NCBI RefSeq assembly: GCF_030687145.1
Contig: NZ_CP117460.1
Span: 6,262,001 to 6,326,000, forward strand
Direction of reading: 5' to 3'
DNA length: 64,000 nucleotides
Source: Pseudomonas sp. FP1742
Lineage (GTDB): Bacteria > Pseudomonadota > Gammaproteobacteria > Pseudomonadales > Pseudomonadaceae
Below the pieces are notes generated by a model, which saw only the letters and a list, made by a program, of their open reading frames with translations, was not told where the DNA came from and ran no database searches. Position 1 is the stretch's first letter; the number at the start of each line of letters is the position of its first letter. The position numbers and the translations under genes are program-made. Shown here in pieces: positions 1 through 9,694 of this stretch.

Positions 1-625
1 ACGACTGAATATCTTCCAGCCCTACCGCCAGATCTTGTGCGATGTCGACTTTCTGTCCTACTGGCTGATTTCAGCCTTTGCTTTCGCCTGCCATTTTTCC
101 TTCATCGTGATTTCGCCGCTGATTTTCATGGATCGACTGCAGCTATCGGCCTATGACTTCTCCCTGGTCCTGCTGGCATACGGCGGCGCCTACATTATCG
201 GCGGCATGGTTGCGACGCTGCTGGGTAAACGTCTCAGTCCCGGCCATCAAGTCATCAGCGGGCTGAGCCTGATCCTGCTGTCCGGCCTGATCATGCTTTA
301 CCTCTCAAGCCACTTTGCGTTGTCCCCGATCACCGTCCTGGTACCGATGCTCATCTGTACCGCCGGCACCACCATTGCCCGACCGGCCGCCACGTCCAAA
401 GCCATGAGCCTGTTCCCCGAAAATGCGGGAACCTCGGCGTCGGCCGGCAGCACGGTGATTTTCATCTGCGGTGGGTTGATCAGCGCGCTCATCAGCTTGA
501 GCCCGACCAACCTGCAATCCACCCTTGGATACAGCTTCATCATTTTGAGTAGCATGGCGCTGGCGCTCAACAGTCGTATCCATAGCCGAGCCAAAAGCCC
601 GGGAGCCAGCCCAAGTGTCGAATAA
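1..625 (+). CDS. MFS multidrug efflux transporter, Bcr/CflA type (3' part)
   Basis: The open frame enters from the left edge (first full codon at base 2), so only the C-terminal half is here, about 207 residues. It is very hydrophobic, with five or six predicted membrane segments separated by short charged loops, and ends in a hydrophilic Arg/Lys/Ser tail. The stretch reading FSFIVISPLIF and the following YGGAYIIGG resemble the seventh and eighth helices of Bcr/CflA (EmrD, MdtL) drug/H+ antiporters of the inner membrane. The substrate cannot be told from the sequence. A 257-bp gap separates it from ilvD, so the two are probably transcribed separately. The MFS call is firm; the subfamily is likely. 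Confidence 0.75.
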   Translation, partial: RLNIFQPYRQILCDVDFLSYWLISAFAFACHFSFIVISPLIFMDRLQLSAYDFSLVLLAYGGAYIIGGMVATLLGKRLSPGHQVISGLSLILLSGLIMLYLSSHFALSPITVLVPMLICTAGTTIARPAATSKAMSLFPENAGTSASAGSTVIFICGGLISALISLSPTNLQSTLGYSFIILSSMALALNSRIHSRAKSPGASPSVE

Positions 626-882
626 TCCTGCCGGTCGTCATCCCACGCGCGCCGTCAGCACTGGATCAGCACTTTCCGGCATTCCCTCCTGACGCCAGCG
701 GTGTAGAATCGCGAGATTCATCGCCAGTCATCCCCCGGCGGGTTTATGAGCTCAAGCTGAAGCGCGCGGCGATCCCGCAAAGTTATCGGCAACTTCCGGA
801 CACACGGCCATTTCTGAGTGTTCCAGACGTCAATAGAAGCTCACTTCCCTTTTGATACCTGATTAGCCGCCCGGAGTGCTCC
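626..882. other. Intergenic region upstream of ilvD
   Basis: These 257 bp hold no convincing gene. A TAGAAT hexamer at 704-709 could be a -10 box, but the matching -35 is poor. I see no leader peptide rich in Ile/Leu/Val codons and no attenuator-like terminator before ilvD. Confidence 0.4.
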
Positions 883-2724
883 ATGCCTGATTACCGCTCG
901 AAAACATCCACCCACGGCCGCAACATGGCCGGTGCTCGCGCACTGTGGCGCGCCACGGGGATGAAAGATGACGACTTCAAGAAGCCGATCATCGCCATTG
1001 CCAACTCCTTTACCCAGTTCGTACCGGGCCATGTGCACCTCAAGGATCTGGGTCAGCTGGTCGCTCGTGAAATCGAACGGGCCGGCGGCGTAGCCAAGGA
1101 ATTCAACACCATCGCCGTGGATGACGGCATCGCCATGGGCCACGACGGCATGCTCTATTCGCTGCCGAGCCGCGAGATCATCGCCGACTCCGTCGAATAC
1201 ATGGTCAACGCCCACTGCGCCGACGCCATTGTCTGCATTTCCAACTGCGACAAGATCACCCCTGGCATGCTGATGGCCGCCTTGCGCCTGAACATCCCGG
1301 TGATCTTCGTGTCCGGCGGCCCGATGGAAGCCGGCAAGACCAAACTGGCCAGCCACGGTCTCGACCTGGTCGACGCCATGGTGATCGCCGCCGACTCCAG
1401 CGCCTCCGACGAGAAGGTCGCCGAGTACGAGCGTAGCGCCTGCCCTACTTGCGGCTCCTGCTCCGGCATGTTCACCGCCAACTCGATGAACTGCCTGACC
1501 GAAGCCCTCGGTCTCGCGCTGCCGGGCAACGGTTCGACCCTGGCCACCCACAGCGACCGCGAACAGCTGTTCCTGCAAGCCGGCCGCACCATCGTCGAGC
1601 TGTGCAAGCGTTACTACGGCGAGAACGACGAGTCGGTGTTGCCGCGCAACATCGCCAACTTCAAGGCGTTCGAAAACGCCATGACCCTGGACATCGCCAT
1701 GGGCGGTTCCACCAACACCATCCTGCACTTGCTGGCCGCGGCCCAGGAAGCCGAGATCGATTTCGACCTGCGCGACATCGACCGCCTCTCCCGCCATGTA
1801 CCGCAACTGTGCAAGGTCGCGCCGAACATCCAGAAGTACCACATGGAAGACGTGCACCGCGCCGGCGGGATCTTCAGCATCCTCGGCTCCCTGGCCCGTG
1901 GCGGCCTGTTGCACACCGACCTGCCGACCGTACACAGCAAGACCATGGCCGAAGGTATCGCCAAGTGGGACATCACCCAGACCACCGATGAAGCGGTGCA
2001 TCACTTCTTCAAGGCGGGTCCTGCGGGCATCCCGACACAAACCGCGTTCAGCCAGTCGACCCGTTGGGAAACCCTCGACGACGACCGTGAAAACGGCTGT
2101 ATCCGCAGTGTCGAACACGCTTACTCGAAAGAAGGCGGCCTGGCCGTTCTGTATGGCAACATCGCGCTGGACGGCTGTGTGGTGAAAACCGCCGGTGTCG
2201 ACGAGTCGATCCACGTCTTCGAAGGCAACGCGAAGATCTTTGAAAGCCAGGACAGCGCCGTACGCGGCATCCTCGCCGACGAAGTGAAGGCCGGCGACAT
2301 CGTGATCATTCGTTACGAAGGCCCGAAAGGCGGCCCGGGCATGCAGGAAATGCTGTACCCGACGTCGTACCTGAAATCCAAAGGCCTGGGTAAAGCCTGC
2401 GCCCTGCTGACCGACGGCCGTTTCTCCGGCGGCACGTCGGGCCTGTCCATCGGCCACGCTTCGCCAGAAGCCGCTGCTGGCGGCGCAATCGGTCTGGTGC
2501 AGGATGGCGACAAAGTCCTGATCGACATTCCGAACCGCTCGATCAACCTGTTGGTCAGCGACGAAGAACTGGCCGCGCGCCGGGTCGAACAGGACAAGAA
2601 AGGCTGGAAGCCGGTGGAAAAGCGTCCACGTAAAGTGACCACCGCTCTGAAAGCCTATGCCCTGTTGGCGACCAGCGCCGACAAGGGTGCCGTGCGTAAC
2701 AAAGCGATGCTCGACGGGCTGTAA
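883..2724 (+). CDS. ilvD: Dihydroxy-acid dehydratase IlvD
   Basis: This 613-residue protein is the full length expected for IlvD, the Fe-S enzyme that dehydrates 2,3-dihydroxy acids to 2-keto acids in isoleucine, valine and pantothenate synthesis. Cluster-ligand cysteines appear in the [10 protein letters not shown] and [19 protein letters not shown] stretches, and the family signature GRFSGGTSG lies near residues 510-518. The ATG at 883 follows a GGAG ribosome site eight or so bases upstream and starts with the typical [20 protein letters not shown]-terminus. It stands alone, as often in Pseudomonas, and is followed by a clear hairpin terminator. ilvA, an earlier step of the same pathway, lies about 24 kb downstream. 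Confidence 0.97.
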   Translation: MPDYRSKTSTHGRNMAGARALWRATGMKDDDFKKPIIAIANSFTQFVPGHVHLKDLGQLVAREIERAGGVAKEFNTIAVDDGIAMGHDGMLYSLPSREIIADSVEYMVNAHCADAIVCISNCDKITPGMLMAALRLNIPVIFVSGGPMEAGKTKLASHGLDLVDAMVIAADSSASDEKVAEYERSACPTCGSCSGMFTANSMNCLTEALGLALPGNGSTLATHSDREQLFLQAGRTIVELCKRYYGENDESVLPRNIANFKAFENAMTLDIAMGGSTNTILHLLAAAQEAEIDFDLRDIDRLSRHVPQLCKVAPNIQKYHMEDVHRAGGIFSILGSLARGGLLHTDLPTVHSKTMAEGIAKWDITQTTDEAVHHFFKAGPAGIPTQTAFSQSTRWETLDDDRENGCIRSVEHAYSKEGGLAVLYGNIALDGCVVKTAGVDESIHVFEGNAKIFESQDSAVRGILADEVKAGDIVIIRYEGPKGGPGMQEMLYPTSYLKSKGLGKACALLTDGRFSGGTSGLSIGHASPEAAAGGAIGLVQDGDKVLIDIPNRSINLLVSDEELAARRVEQDKKGWKPVEKRPRKVTTALKAYALLATSADKGAVRNKAMLDGL

Positions 2725-2740
2725 TACTTAACCGTCGAAC

Positions 2741-2774
2741 AAAAAATGCCCCGTCAAGTGCGGGGCATTTTTTT
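2741..2774 (+). terminator. Rho-independent terminator of ilvD
   Basis: The hairpin AAAAAATGCCCCG...CGGGGCATTTTTT lies 17 bases after the ilvD stop codon and is followed by a T run, the standard intrinsic terminator layout. Confidence 0.9.
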
Positions 2775-2825
2775 GCGATCAACTCGGGCAACTGCCATCC
2801 ACAAACATTGCAGGCAACCCGAATT

Positions 2826-2913
2826 TGGGAGCGGGCTTGCTCGCGAAAGCGGTCTGACAGTCACCATTGATGTTGAATGTGATGGCCTCTTCGCGAGCAA
2901 GCCCGCTCCCACA
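2826..2913. repeat. REPIN (paired inverted REP elements)
   Basis: Two inverted copies of the REP core GCGGGCTTGCTCGCGAA flank a loop of about 40 bp. The pair sits between the convergent ilvD and pchP genes. The same pair recurs about a dozen times in the window, always between genes. Confidence 0.9.
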
Positions 2914-2959
2914 TTTGTTCTATGTTGCCTTTGAGAGTGAGCCTGGTCGCGATTCGGTT

Positions 2960-4027
2960 TTATTGAATCTCTTCCGGCTTGACGATCACCCAGTTCTTGT
3001 CCGCCGTCACCGCCAACCCTTCTTTGGCCTGGGCTGCAGCGTTTTTGGCCATCATGCCGTTAATCTGGGTCATGTATTTGTCTTTGCGGTTGACCCACAA
3101 ATGGATGCCGCCCTTGGACACGTCGACACTGTGGAACAGCATGTAACCATCGCTGGTCGGGGTATCGCCGCCCACCAGGACCGGTTTCTTCCATTCATCG
3201 ATGTAGGTCAGGATGGCCGCCTGCTTACCGGACATCCAGGTGGCCGGGGTCCACAGGTACGGAGTCAGTTCCAGGCCCAGGTTAGCCTTTTCGTCATACT
3301 TGCCGGCAGTAATCTGCTTACGCGCCGTGGTCAGCTCGCCAGTCTTGCGGTCCTTGAGCAGCGTGGTCACGCCGATCACGTTCTGCGGTTTGACGTTATA
3401 GCCGTACTTCGGATCGGCAGCGACCATGCGCACCAGCTCTTCGGAGGCAGCGGTCATCACGTAGACCTCGATGCCGTTCTCCATCAGCTTGTTGTAGAGC
3501 TCTTTCTGACCGGTGAAGATTTTCGGCGGGTTGACGTCGATGGTCTTGACCACGTCGCCGTCATAATAAGTGCTCGGCACCGGCTTGCCAGATGCCATCA
3601 ACTCATCGACGTTGGCCTTGAGCTCCTGAAGCGTGAAGCCGGAAAACACTTGGGCGACCCATGGATAGCAAACCATGTCGTCGATTTCGCAGAGGCGATA
3701 GTAGTAGCTGAACAGGCTTTCCTTGTGGTCGGCGGTGTCCTTGAACGGCATCAGTTTCAGGGAGGGGTCAAGGCTCTCGCGGGTGATCAGGCCCTTGTTT
3801 TCCATGAACGGCAGCAATGACTCTTCGAGGTCGTAGCGGTAGCTGGTGTTGTCCATGTCGAACACCGCAAAGTTACCCTTGTTGGCATTGGCCGCGATCA
3901 TCGCGTCCAGCGCCTTGGCCTGATCCGCTGGCCAGTGTTGCAGATCGGTGGCGAATACCTGCCCGACAAGGCCCAGGCCCAACCCCAATCCCAGTGCAGC
4001 AGCAAGAAATTTCGGTGCAAGTTTCAT
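2960..4027 (-). CDS. pchP: Phosphorylcholine phosphatase, secreted HAD family
   Basis: The ATG at 4027 has a GGGGAGAAACGACG ribosome site just upstream and opens a Sec signal peptide ([13 protein letters not shown]..., cleavage after about residue 26), which rules out longer starts. The 355-residue precursor carries HAD motif I DMDNT at residues 57-61, which is 31-35 of the mature protein. From memory this is the numbering of Pseudomonas aeruginosa PchP. The last motif, GDTPTSD, also fits. PchP releases choline from phosphorylcholine in the periplasm, feeding the choline to glycine betaine route. It is divergent from tcyP over a 238-bp gap. Other periplasmic HAD phosphatases are possible, but the motif spacing favours PchP. 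Confidence 0.82.
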   Translation of the reverse strand: MKLAPKFLAAALGLGLGLGLVGQVFATDLQHWPADQAKALDAMIAANANKGNFAVFDMDNTSYRYDLEESLLPFMENKGLITRESLDPSLKLMPFKDTADHKESLFSYYYRLCEIDDMVCYPWVAQVFSGFTLQELKANVDELMASGKPVPSTYYDGDVVKTIDVNPPKIFTGQKELYNKLMENGIEVYVMTAASEELVRMVAADPKYGYNVKPQNVIGVTTLLKDRKTGELTTARKQITAGKYDEKANLGLELTPYLWTPATWMSGKQAAILTYIDEWKKPVLVGGDTPTSDGYMLFHSVDVSKGGIHLWVNRKDKYMTQINGMMAKNAAAQAKEGLAVTADKNWVIVKPEEIQ

Positions 4028-4265
4028 CGTCGTTTCTCCCCAGTTCAAAGAAATCGACGCTAACAAATAAGTGTGACAGTCCTCGTCTGCCCGCGACCGC
4101 TTGCATCCTGATTCCGCCAGCGGCATTCCCCATAGCGTCACCGGCTTATTCCAAAAACGACAGACGACCGCTGTTTTTGATATTAATTCATTACATATCA
4201 AGCTGTTAGGCTTACCGGTTCGCAGTCACACATGAAGGTGGCTGGCACAAGTCTATGGAGCCTCT

Positions 4266-5657
4266 ATGAATCTGCCGCTGATCCTCAATCTGCTGGTGTT
4301 CCTCGCCTTGCTCTTTGGCCTGGCGCAAACCCGTCACACCACCTGGAGCCTGGCCAAAAAGGTGTTGCTGGCCTTGGTGCTGGGCGTGGTATTCGGTGTT
4401 GCTTTGCACTCGATTTATGGTGCGGGCAACCCGGTACTCAAAGCCTCGATCGGCTGGTTCGATCTGGTGGGCAACGGTTATGTGCAGTTGCTGCAAATGA
4501 TCGTGTTCCCGCTGGTGTTCGCTTCGATCCTCAGTGCCGTGGCCCGTCTGCACAACGCTTCGTCGCTGGGCAAGATCAGCTTCCTGACCATCGGCACGCT
4601 GCTGTTCACCACCGCCATCGCGGCGCTGATCGGTATCGGCCTGACCAACCTGTTCGGTCTCACCGCCGAAGGTCTGGTCGCCGGCACTCAGGAAATGGCT
4701 CGCCTGCAAACCATCCAGACCGACTACGCGGGCAAGGTCGCCGATCTGAATGTGCCGCAACTGTTGTTGTCGTTCATCCCGCAGAACCCGTTCGCCGACC
4801 TCGCTCGCGCCAAACCGACGTCGATCATCAGTGTGGTGATCTTCGCCGCATTCCTTGGGGTCGCGGCGCTGCAACTGCTCAAGGATGATGTCGAGAAAGG
4901 TCAGAAAGTGATCAACGCCATCGACACCCTGCAAGCCTGGGTGATGCGCCTGGTGCGCCTGGTGATGAAGCTGACCCCATACGGCGTGTTGGCGCTGATG
5001 ACCAAAGTGGTCGCCGGCTCCAACCTGCAAGACATCATCAAGCTCGGCAGTTTCGTGGTGGTGTCCTACATCGGCCTGGGCCTGATGTTTGTGGTCCATG
5101 GCGTGCTGGTATCAGCCGCCGGGATCAACCCGCTACGGTTTTTCCGCAAGATCTGGCCGGTGCTGACGTTTGCCTTCACCAGCCGCTCCAGCGCCGCGAC
5201 CATTCCGCTGAGCATCGAAGCCCAGACCAGCCGTTTGGGTATTCCACAGTCCATCGCCAGTTTCGCTGCCTCGTTTGGCGCGACCATTGGCCAGAACGGC
5301 TGTGCCGGTCTGTACCCGGCGATGTTGGCGGTGATGGTTGCGCCAACCGTGGGCATCAACCCGCTGGACCCGCTGTGGATCGCGACGTTGGTGGCGATTG
5401 TGACGCTGAGTTCGGCCGGGGTGGCCGGGGTTGGTGGCGGTGCAACCTTCGCCGCGCTGATCGTGTTGCCGGCCATGGGCTTGCCGGTGTCACTGGTGGC
5501 GTTGCTGATTTCGGTTGAACCGCTGATCGACATGGGTCGTACGGCGTTGAATGTCAGTGGGTCGATTACCGCTGGGGCGATTACCAGCCAGATCATGCAG
5601 CAGACGGATAAAGCGCTATTGGATGCAGATGAGCATTCGGAGTTGGCTCACGCTTAA
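4266..5657 (+). CDS. tcyP: L-cystine:proton/sodium symporter TcyP family
   Basis: This 463-residue polytopic membrane protein belongs to the dicarboxylate/amino acid:cation symporter (DAACS) family. The N-terminal stretch ([16 protein letters not shown]), the [13 protein letters not shown] serine-rich re-entrant loop near residues 308-320, and the [12 protein letters not shown] segment near 343-354 match the TcyP/YdjN cystine importers rather than glutamate or C4-dicarboxylate carriers. It would bring L-cystine into the cytoplasm as a sulfur source. The ATG at 4266 follows GGAG at a suitable distance. It is monocistronic and followed by a repeated palindromic element rather than a simple terminator. 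Confidence 0.85.
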   Translation: MNLPLILNLLVFLALLFGLAQTRHTTWSLAKKVLLALVLGVVFGVALHSIYGAGNPVLKASIGWFDLVGNGYVQLLQMIVFPLVFASILSAVARLHNASSLGKISFLTIGTLLFTTAIAALIGIGLTNLFGLTAEGLVAGTQEMARLQTIQTDYAGKVADLNVPQLLLSFIPQNPFADLARAKPTSIISVVIFAAFLGVAALQLLKDDVEKGQKVINAIDTLQAWVMRLVRLVMKLTPYGVLALMTKVVAGSNLQDIIKLGSFVVVSYIGLGLMFVVHGVLVSAAGINPLRFFRKIWPVLTFAFTSRSSAATIPLSIEAQTSRLGIPQSIASFAASFGATIGQNGCAGLYPAMLAVMVAPTVGINPLDPLWIATLVAIVTLSSAGVAGVGGGATFAALIVLPAMGLPVSLVALLISVEPLIDMGRTALNVSGSITAGAITSQIMQQTDKALLDADEHSELAHA

Positions 5658-5666
5658 CCCGCACTG

Positions 5667-5765
5667 ATCGTTCCCACGCTCCCGCGTGGGAATGCCTCAA
5701 GGGACGCTCCGCGTCCAGTGACGCCGAGCGTCACGGGCTGCATTCCCACGCAGAGCGTGGGAATG
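5667..5765. repeat. Nested palindromic repeat, CCCACGC...GCGTGGG type
   Basis: Four hairpins lie in tandem: TTCCCACGCT...CGTGGGAA (5671-5692), GGGACGC...GCGTCC (5701-5716), GTGACGC...GCGTCAC (5718-5734) and CATTCCCACGC...GCGTGGGAATG (5741-5765). The outer two copies are inverted relative to each other. This is a repeat class distinct from the main REPINs; a single related copy lies at 60389-60419. It lies between the convergent tcyP and folA and may end both transcripts. Confidence 0.8.
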
Positions 5766-5767
5766 AT

Positions 5768-6280
5768 CTATGTGCGCTCCCACACCTCAAAGCTGTACGC
5801 CGGCTTATCGCCTTCTGCCGGATTCGGAACATTCGACACCAGCTTCCACTGGTTCACATCAAACTCCGGAAACCACGCATCCCCTTCCGGGCTCAGCGCC
5901 ACGCGCGTCAGGTATAGCCGATCGGCCTGCTCCAGACCTTGCGCATACAACTGCGCACCACCAATCAACATCAACTCATTGGCACCCTGCTCCAGCGCCC
6001 ATTCCTCGGCGCGACCCACGGCCGTCTCCAGTGACGGATAAACCTCCGCGCCTTCCAGCTGCAGATCCGCCTGGCGACTGACCACGATGTTCAACCGGCC
6101 CGGCAGCGGACGACCGAGGGAATCCCAGGTCTTGCGCCCCATGATGATCGGCTTGCCGAGGGTGGTGGCCTTGAAGTATTTGAAGTCCCCCGGCAAGTGC
6201 CAGGGCATGCTGTTGTCGACGCCGATCACACGGTTTTCACCGAGGGCTGCGATCAGGCTGAGGGGGAGTGATTTAGTCAT
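5768..6280 (-). CDS. folA: Dihydrofolate reductase FolA
   Basis: The 170-residue product starting at the ATG at 6280 has the chromosomal DHFR layout: IAALGENRVIGVDNSMPWHLPGDFK near the N-terminus with the catalytic acid at Asp32, the NADPH-binding IMGRKTWDSLGRPLPGR segment, and the GGAQLY motif near residue 105. It reduces dihydrofolate to tetrahydrofolate with NADPH and so pairs functionally with thyA (18.9 kb), which regenerates dihydrofolate. Longer in-frame starts exist, but they add non-homologous sequence. folA is divergent from the DUF2868 gene with 85 bp between the starts. Confidence 0.95.
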   Translation of the reverse strand: MTKSLPLSLIAALGENRVIGVDNSMPWHLPGDFKYFKATTLGKPIIMGRKTWDSLGRPLPGRLNIVVSRQADLQLEGAEVYPSLETAVGRAEEWALEQGANELMLIGGAQLYAQGLEQADRLYLTRVALSPEGDAWFPEFDVNQWKLVSNVPNPAEGDKPAYSFEVWERT

Positions 6281-6365
6281 GCCGGCGAGGATACCAGAGC
6301 CTCCCTTACCCCGATAAGCGTCACAGCGGTTATGCTCATCGCTCAATGAAGCGACGGGATGCCGC

Positions 6366-7745
6366 GTGACTGAACTGACTCCACTGCAAAACCTCTGGCT
6401 GAGCGAAACCATACGCCTGCGTGAAGAACACGCCGGCCCCCTGGATGATCTGGAAGCCAACCGAGTCGCCCGTAGCGCCGGCGGCGACCTGCCGACGCGT
6501 ATTCAATGCCGTGCCCGGTGGCTGGCCGAGCGCGACGGGCAGACCCGCGCCCTCAGACACTGGCTGCAAGGCGCGAGACTGGCGTTGATCGTGCTCGCCG
6601 TGCTGGCCGTGATCAGTGGCGCCGGCCTGGCGTTTGCCGCGCTGGGCGACGGCCAGACCCCGGTCAATGTGTTCTGGGCCTTGGGCAGCCTGCTGGGGCT
6701 GAACCTGATTCTGCTATTGAGCTGGGCCCTGGGCCTGGTGTTCGCCGGCGAACAGGGCGCCGCCCTCGGACGCTTGTGGTTGTGGCTCAGTGAAAAACTC
6801 GCCCGCGATGCCAACGCCGCGCAACTGGCGCCAGCCCTGCTGCTGTTACTGCAACGGCAGAAACTCAATCGGTGGGCGCTGGGTGTGCTGGTCAACGGCT
6901 TGTGGTTGTTGGCGATGCTCAGTGCCTTGGTGATGCTGCTGACGCTGATGGCGACCCGGCGCTATGGCTTCGTCTGGGAGACCACCATTCTCGGCGCCGA
7001 CACCTTCGTCGCCATGACCCAGGCCCTCGGCGCCCTGCCGGCCTTGCTCGGTTTCAGTGTGCCCAGCGTGGAGATGATCCGCGCCAGCGGCGATGCCGCG
7101 CTGAACATCGAAAGCGCCCGCCAGGCCTGGGCGGCGTGGCTGGTGAGCGTGCTGCTGGTGTACGGCGTGTTACCGCGTTTGCTGCTCGCATTGTTCTGCC
7201 GGTGGCGCTGGAAAACCGGCCAGGCAGCCTTGCATCTGGACTTGAACCTGCCCGGTTACGCCCAACTGCGCGAACGGCTGATGCCCACCAGCGAACGCCT
7301 GGGTATTAGCGATGCCGCGCCTGAGCAACTTCACCGGGTTGAAAACGCGGCCAGCGATCTGCAAAGCGATGGCGCACTGTTGGTGGCCATCGAGCTGGAC
7401 GATCAACGCCCCTGGCCACCGCAGCTGCCGAAAAGCGTCAACGACGCCGGCATCCTCGACAGCCGCGAATCCCGGCACAAACTGCTCGAACAGCTGAGTC
7501 GTTTTCCCCCGGCCCGCCTGGCCATCGCCTGCGATCCACGGCGTTCGCCGGACCGTGGCAGCCTGGCGCTGATTGCCGAATTGGCTCGCAGCGCCACCGC
7601 GACCCGCGTGTGGTTGCTGCAAGCGCCACCCGGCGAAGCGCTGGACGCCGAACGCCTGGGCGACTGGCATGTTGCGCTACAACAACTGGACCTGCCATTC
7701 GCCGATTGCGCGCCATTGAACTGGCTGGAGACGGGTCATGACTGA
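6366..7745 (+). CDS. DUF2868 family membrane protein, partner of the adjacent GTPase
   Basis: I recognise this as a DUF2868-type protein of unknown function, 459 residues, starting at a GTG. Four hydrophobic segments fit membrane helices near residues 71-93, 103-127, 170-195 and 254-277. A soluble C-terminal half of about 180 residues contains ELDDQRPWPPQ, an AIACDPRRSPDRGSLALI segment and a tryptophan-rich end. The stop overlaps the start of the next gene by 8 bases (ATG at 7738, TGA ending at 7745), implying translational coupling. The conserved pairing with a DUF3482 GTPase suggests a membrane-anchored complex. The biological role is not known to me. Confidence 0.8.
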   Translation: MTELTPLQNLWLSETIRLREEHAGPLDDLEANRVARSAGGDLPTRIQCRARWLAERDGQTRALRHWLQGARLALIVLAVLAVISGAGLAFAALGDGQTPVNVFWALGSLLGLNLILLLSWALGLVFAGEQGAALGRLWLWLSEKLARDANAAQLAPALLLLLQRQKLNRWALGVLVNGLWLLAMLSALVMLLTLMATRRYGFVWETTILGADTFVAMTQALGALPALLGFSVPSVEMIRASGDAALNIESARQAWAAWLVSVLLVYGVLPRLLLALFCRWRWKTGQAALHLDLNLPGYAQLRERLMPTSERLGISDAAPEQLHRVENAASDLQSDGALLVAIELDDQRPWPPQLPKSVNDAGILDSRESRHKLLEQLSRFPPARLAIACDPRRSPDRGSLALIAELARSATATRVWLLQAPPGEALDAERLGDWHVALQQLDLPFADCAPLNWLETGHD

Positions 7746-9114
7746 TACCTGGAAACAGCCCTTGAAGCTCGCCGTGGTCGGCCACACCAACGTCGGCAAA
7801 ACCTCGTTGCTGCGCACGCTGACGCGGGATGTCGGCTTCGGCGAAGTGTCCCATCGCCCCAGCACCACGCGCCATGTCGAGGGCGCGCGATTGTCGGTGG
7901 ACGGCGAGCCTCTGCTCGATCTGTTCGACACGCCGGGCCTGGAAGATGCCATCGCCCTGCTCGACTACCTCGAACGCCTGGAACGCCCCGGCGAACGCCT
8001 CGATGGCCCGGCACGGCTGGCGCGCTTCCTTGAGGGCAGCGAGGCCCGGCAGCGCTTCGAACAGGAAGCCAAGGTGTTGCGGCAATTGCTCGCCTCCGAC
8101 GCCGGCCTCTATGTGATCGACGCCCGGGAGCCGGTGCTGGCCAAGTACCGCGACGAACTGCAAGTGCTGGCCAGTTGCGGTAAACCGCTGCTGCCGGTGC
8201 TGAATTTTGTCAGCAGCGCCCAGCATCGCGAACCGGATTGGCGTGAAGCCCTGGCGCGATTGGGCTTGCATGCGTTGGTGCGGTTCGACAGCGTCGCACC
8301 GCCGGAGGATGGCGAACGTCGACTCTATGAAAGCCTTGCGCTGCTGCTGGAAAACTCCCGCGACCAACTGGAACGCTTGATCGCCGATCAGCAGGCCCAA
8401 CGCCTGGCCCGTCGGCAGAGTGCTACGCAGTTGATCGCCGATTTATTGATCGATTGCGCCGCCTGCCGCCGCAGTGTCGTCAGCGAGGCGGAGCAGGAGC
8501 AGCAAGCGATCAGCGAACTGCGCAAAGCGGTGCGTCAGCGCGAACAACGCTGCGTTGAAGCCTTGCTCAAGCTCTACGCTTTCCGCCCACAGGACGCGGC
8601 GGCCAGTGACCTGCCGCTGCTCGATGGCCGCTGGGGCGATGACCTGTTCAACCCGGAAACCCTGAAGCAGCTCGGTGTGCGAGTCGGCGGCGGTATCGCG
8701 GCTGGCGCGGCGGCCGGGGCCGGCGTCGATCTGCTGGTGGGTGGCCTGACCCTCGGCGCGGCGGCACTGGCCGGAGCGATTGCCGGCGGTGCCCTGCAAA
8801 CCGCGCGCAGTTACGGCAGCCGCCTGCTGGGCAAGATCAAGGGCCAGCGAGAACTGACCGTCGACGACAGCGTGTTGCGGCTGTTGGCCTTGCGCCAGCG
8901 GCAATTGCTGCAAGCCCTGAACCAGCGCGGGCATGCGGCGATGGACAGCATTCAGGTTGCCACGCCGCAGGACAAAACCTGGCGCGAAGGCAAACTGCCG
9001 GAAGCGCTGAACAAGGCGCGGGCCCATCCGCAGTGGTCATCGCTCAATCCTCATTCGAAGCTGAATCAGGCGGAGCGGCAGGAGCAGGTTGAGGTGTTGG
9101 CGCAGCAGCTTTAG
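7738..9114 (+). CDS. GTPase with DUF3482 C-terminal domain
   Basis: The 458-residue protein begins with a TRAFAC-class GTP-binding domain: P-loop GHTNVGKTS at residues 15-23, a Thr-rich switch I near 42-44 (STT) and the G3 motif DTPG at 64-67. Where a G4 NKxD motif is expected, after KPLLPVL, the sequence reads NFVS, so guanine specificity is not assured. The remainder is the DUF3482 region, with a Gly/Ala-rich hydrophobic stretch near residues 314-354 that could insert into a membrane, and a charged helical C-terminus. It overlaps the DUF2868 gene by 8 bases and ends 10 bases before a convergent gene. Function unknown; membrane remodelling or stress sensing would be guesses. Confidence 0.8.
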   Translation: MTDTWKQPLKLAVVGHTNVGKTSLLRTLTRDVGFGEVSHRPSTTRHVEGARLSVDGEPLLDLFDTPGLEDAIALLDYLERLERPGERLDGPARLARFLEGSEARQRFEQEAKVLRQLLASDAGLYVIDAREPVLAKYRDELQVLASCGKPLLPVLNFVSSAQHREPDWREALARLGLHALVRFDSVAPPEDGERRLYESLALLLENSRDQLERLIADQQAQRLARRQSATQLIADLLIDCAACRRSVVSEAEQEQQAISELRKAVRQREQRCVEALLKLYAFRPQDAAASDLPLLDGRWGDDLFNPETLKQLGVRVGGGIAAGAAAGAGVDLLVGGLTLGAAALAGAIAGGALQTARSYGSRLLGKIKGQRELTVDDSVLRLLALRQRQLLQALNQRGHAAMDSIQVATPQDKTWREGKLPEALNKARAHPQWSSLNPHSKLNQAERQEQVEVLAQQL

Positions 9115-9124
9115 CCCATGATCG

Positions 9125-9550
9125 TCAGCGCCAGTCCAGTTTCAGAAACTCTTTGGCCAATGCCTTCACGCGGCTACGATCCGTCCTGTTTGCTCGCCCG
9201 TCGTTGTCCACATCCGAGCTCAATATCAACTCGAAAAACCCGTCGTTATCCAGATCACGGGCCGCTGCCTTGTAGGTAATCGTCGGTCCTTCATGAAAAT
9301 GCATCCGTACCGTTTCTGGCGAGCCGTCGGCACTGGGGTTTTCCGAGAAGATCCGCAAATGCCGCTCCTCGCCTTCACCCGCGTTGTACCAGGCGCATTT
9401 CAAGTACGTCTTGCCGAAAGACTTGAGCCGTTGACGATCCGCATCCGTCGCCTCGCGCTGCAACTGATCATCTTCAAAAAACTGGAAACCGACGGTATCC
9501 GCCGAGCCCTTCCCGCTCCGGTCCTGTGCGATCACTTTCAAAAAATGCAT
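9125..9550 (-). CDS. Small EF-hand-like hypothetical protein
   Basis: This is a 141-residue acidic protein without signal peptide or membrane segment. Two halves look like diverged repeats: FLKVIAQDRSGKGSADTVGFQFFEDD...DRQRLKSFGKTYLKCAW near the start and LILSSDVDNDGRANRTDRSRVKALAKEFLKLDW at the end. DLDNDG and DVDNDG (near residues 101-106 and 114-119) have the DxDxDG pattern of calcium-binding EF-hand or dockerin loops. The ATG at 9550 is preferred because AAAGGA lies 8 bases upstream; a TTG six codons earlier has no such site. It is convergent with the GTPase gene and about 150 bp from the AEP operon. I do not recognise the family. Confidence 0.65.
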   Translation of the reverse strand: MHFLKVIAQDRSGKGSADTVGFQFFEDDQLQREATDADRQRLKSFGKTYLKCAWYNAGEGEERHLRIFSENPSADGSPETVRMHFHEGPTITYKAAARDLDNDGFFELILSSDVDNDGRANRTDRSRVKALAKEFLKLDWR

Positions 9551-9694
9551 CCGTGCATTCCTTTGCAAAAAGGCCAGATTGATTCTTTGACGCGCATTGA
9601 TCCATAAACCGATTCCCTATCGTTTGTCGGACAACTCAGCCCAGAGCGCGGGACAACAGACCCACGGCCGTGCGCTTCAAGGCCTTGAGGTCCT

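Noticed and set aside
841..2457. Long minus-strand open frame opposite ilvD (538 codons)
   Set aside because: It is the antisense shadow of a full-length, well-recognised ilvD; composition is Val/Gly/His/Asp-rich with no domain, as expected for a reverse frame of GC-rich coding DNA.
6366..9114. DUF2868/DUF3482 pair as a defence or toxin-antitoxin system
   Set aside because: No effector or toxin domain, no defence-island neighbours (folA and metabolic genes flank it), and base composition is like the rest of the window.
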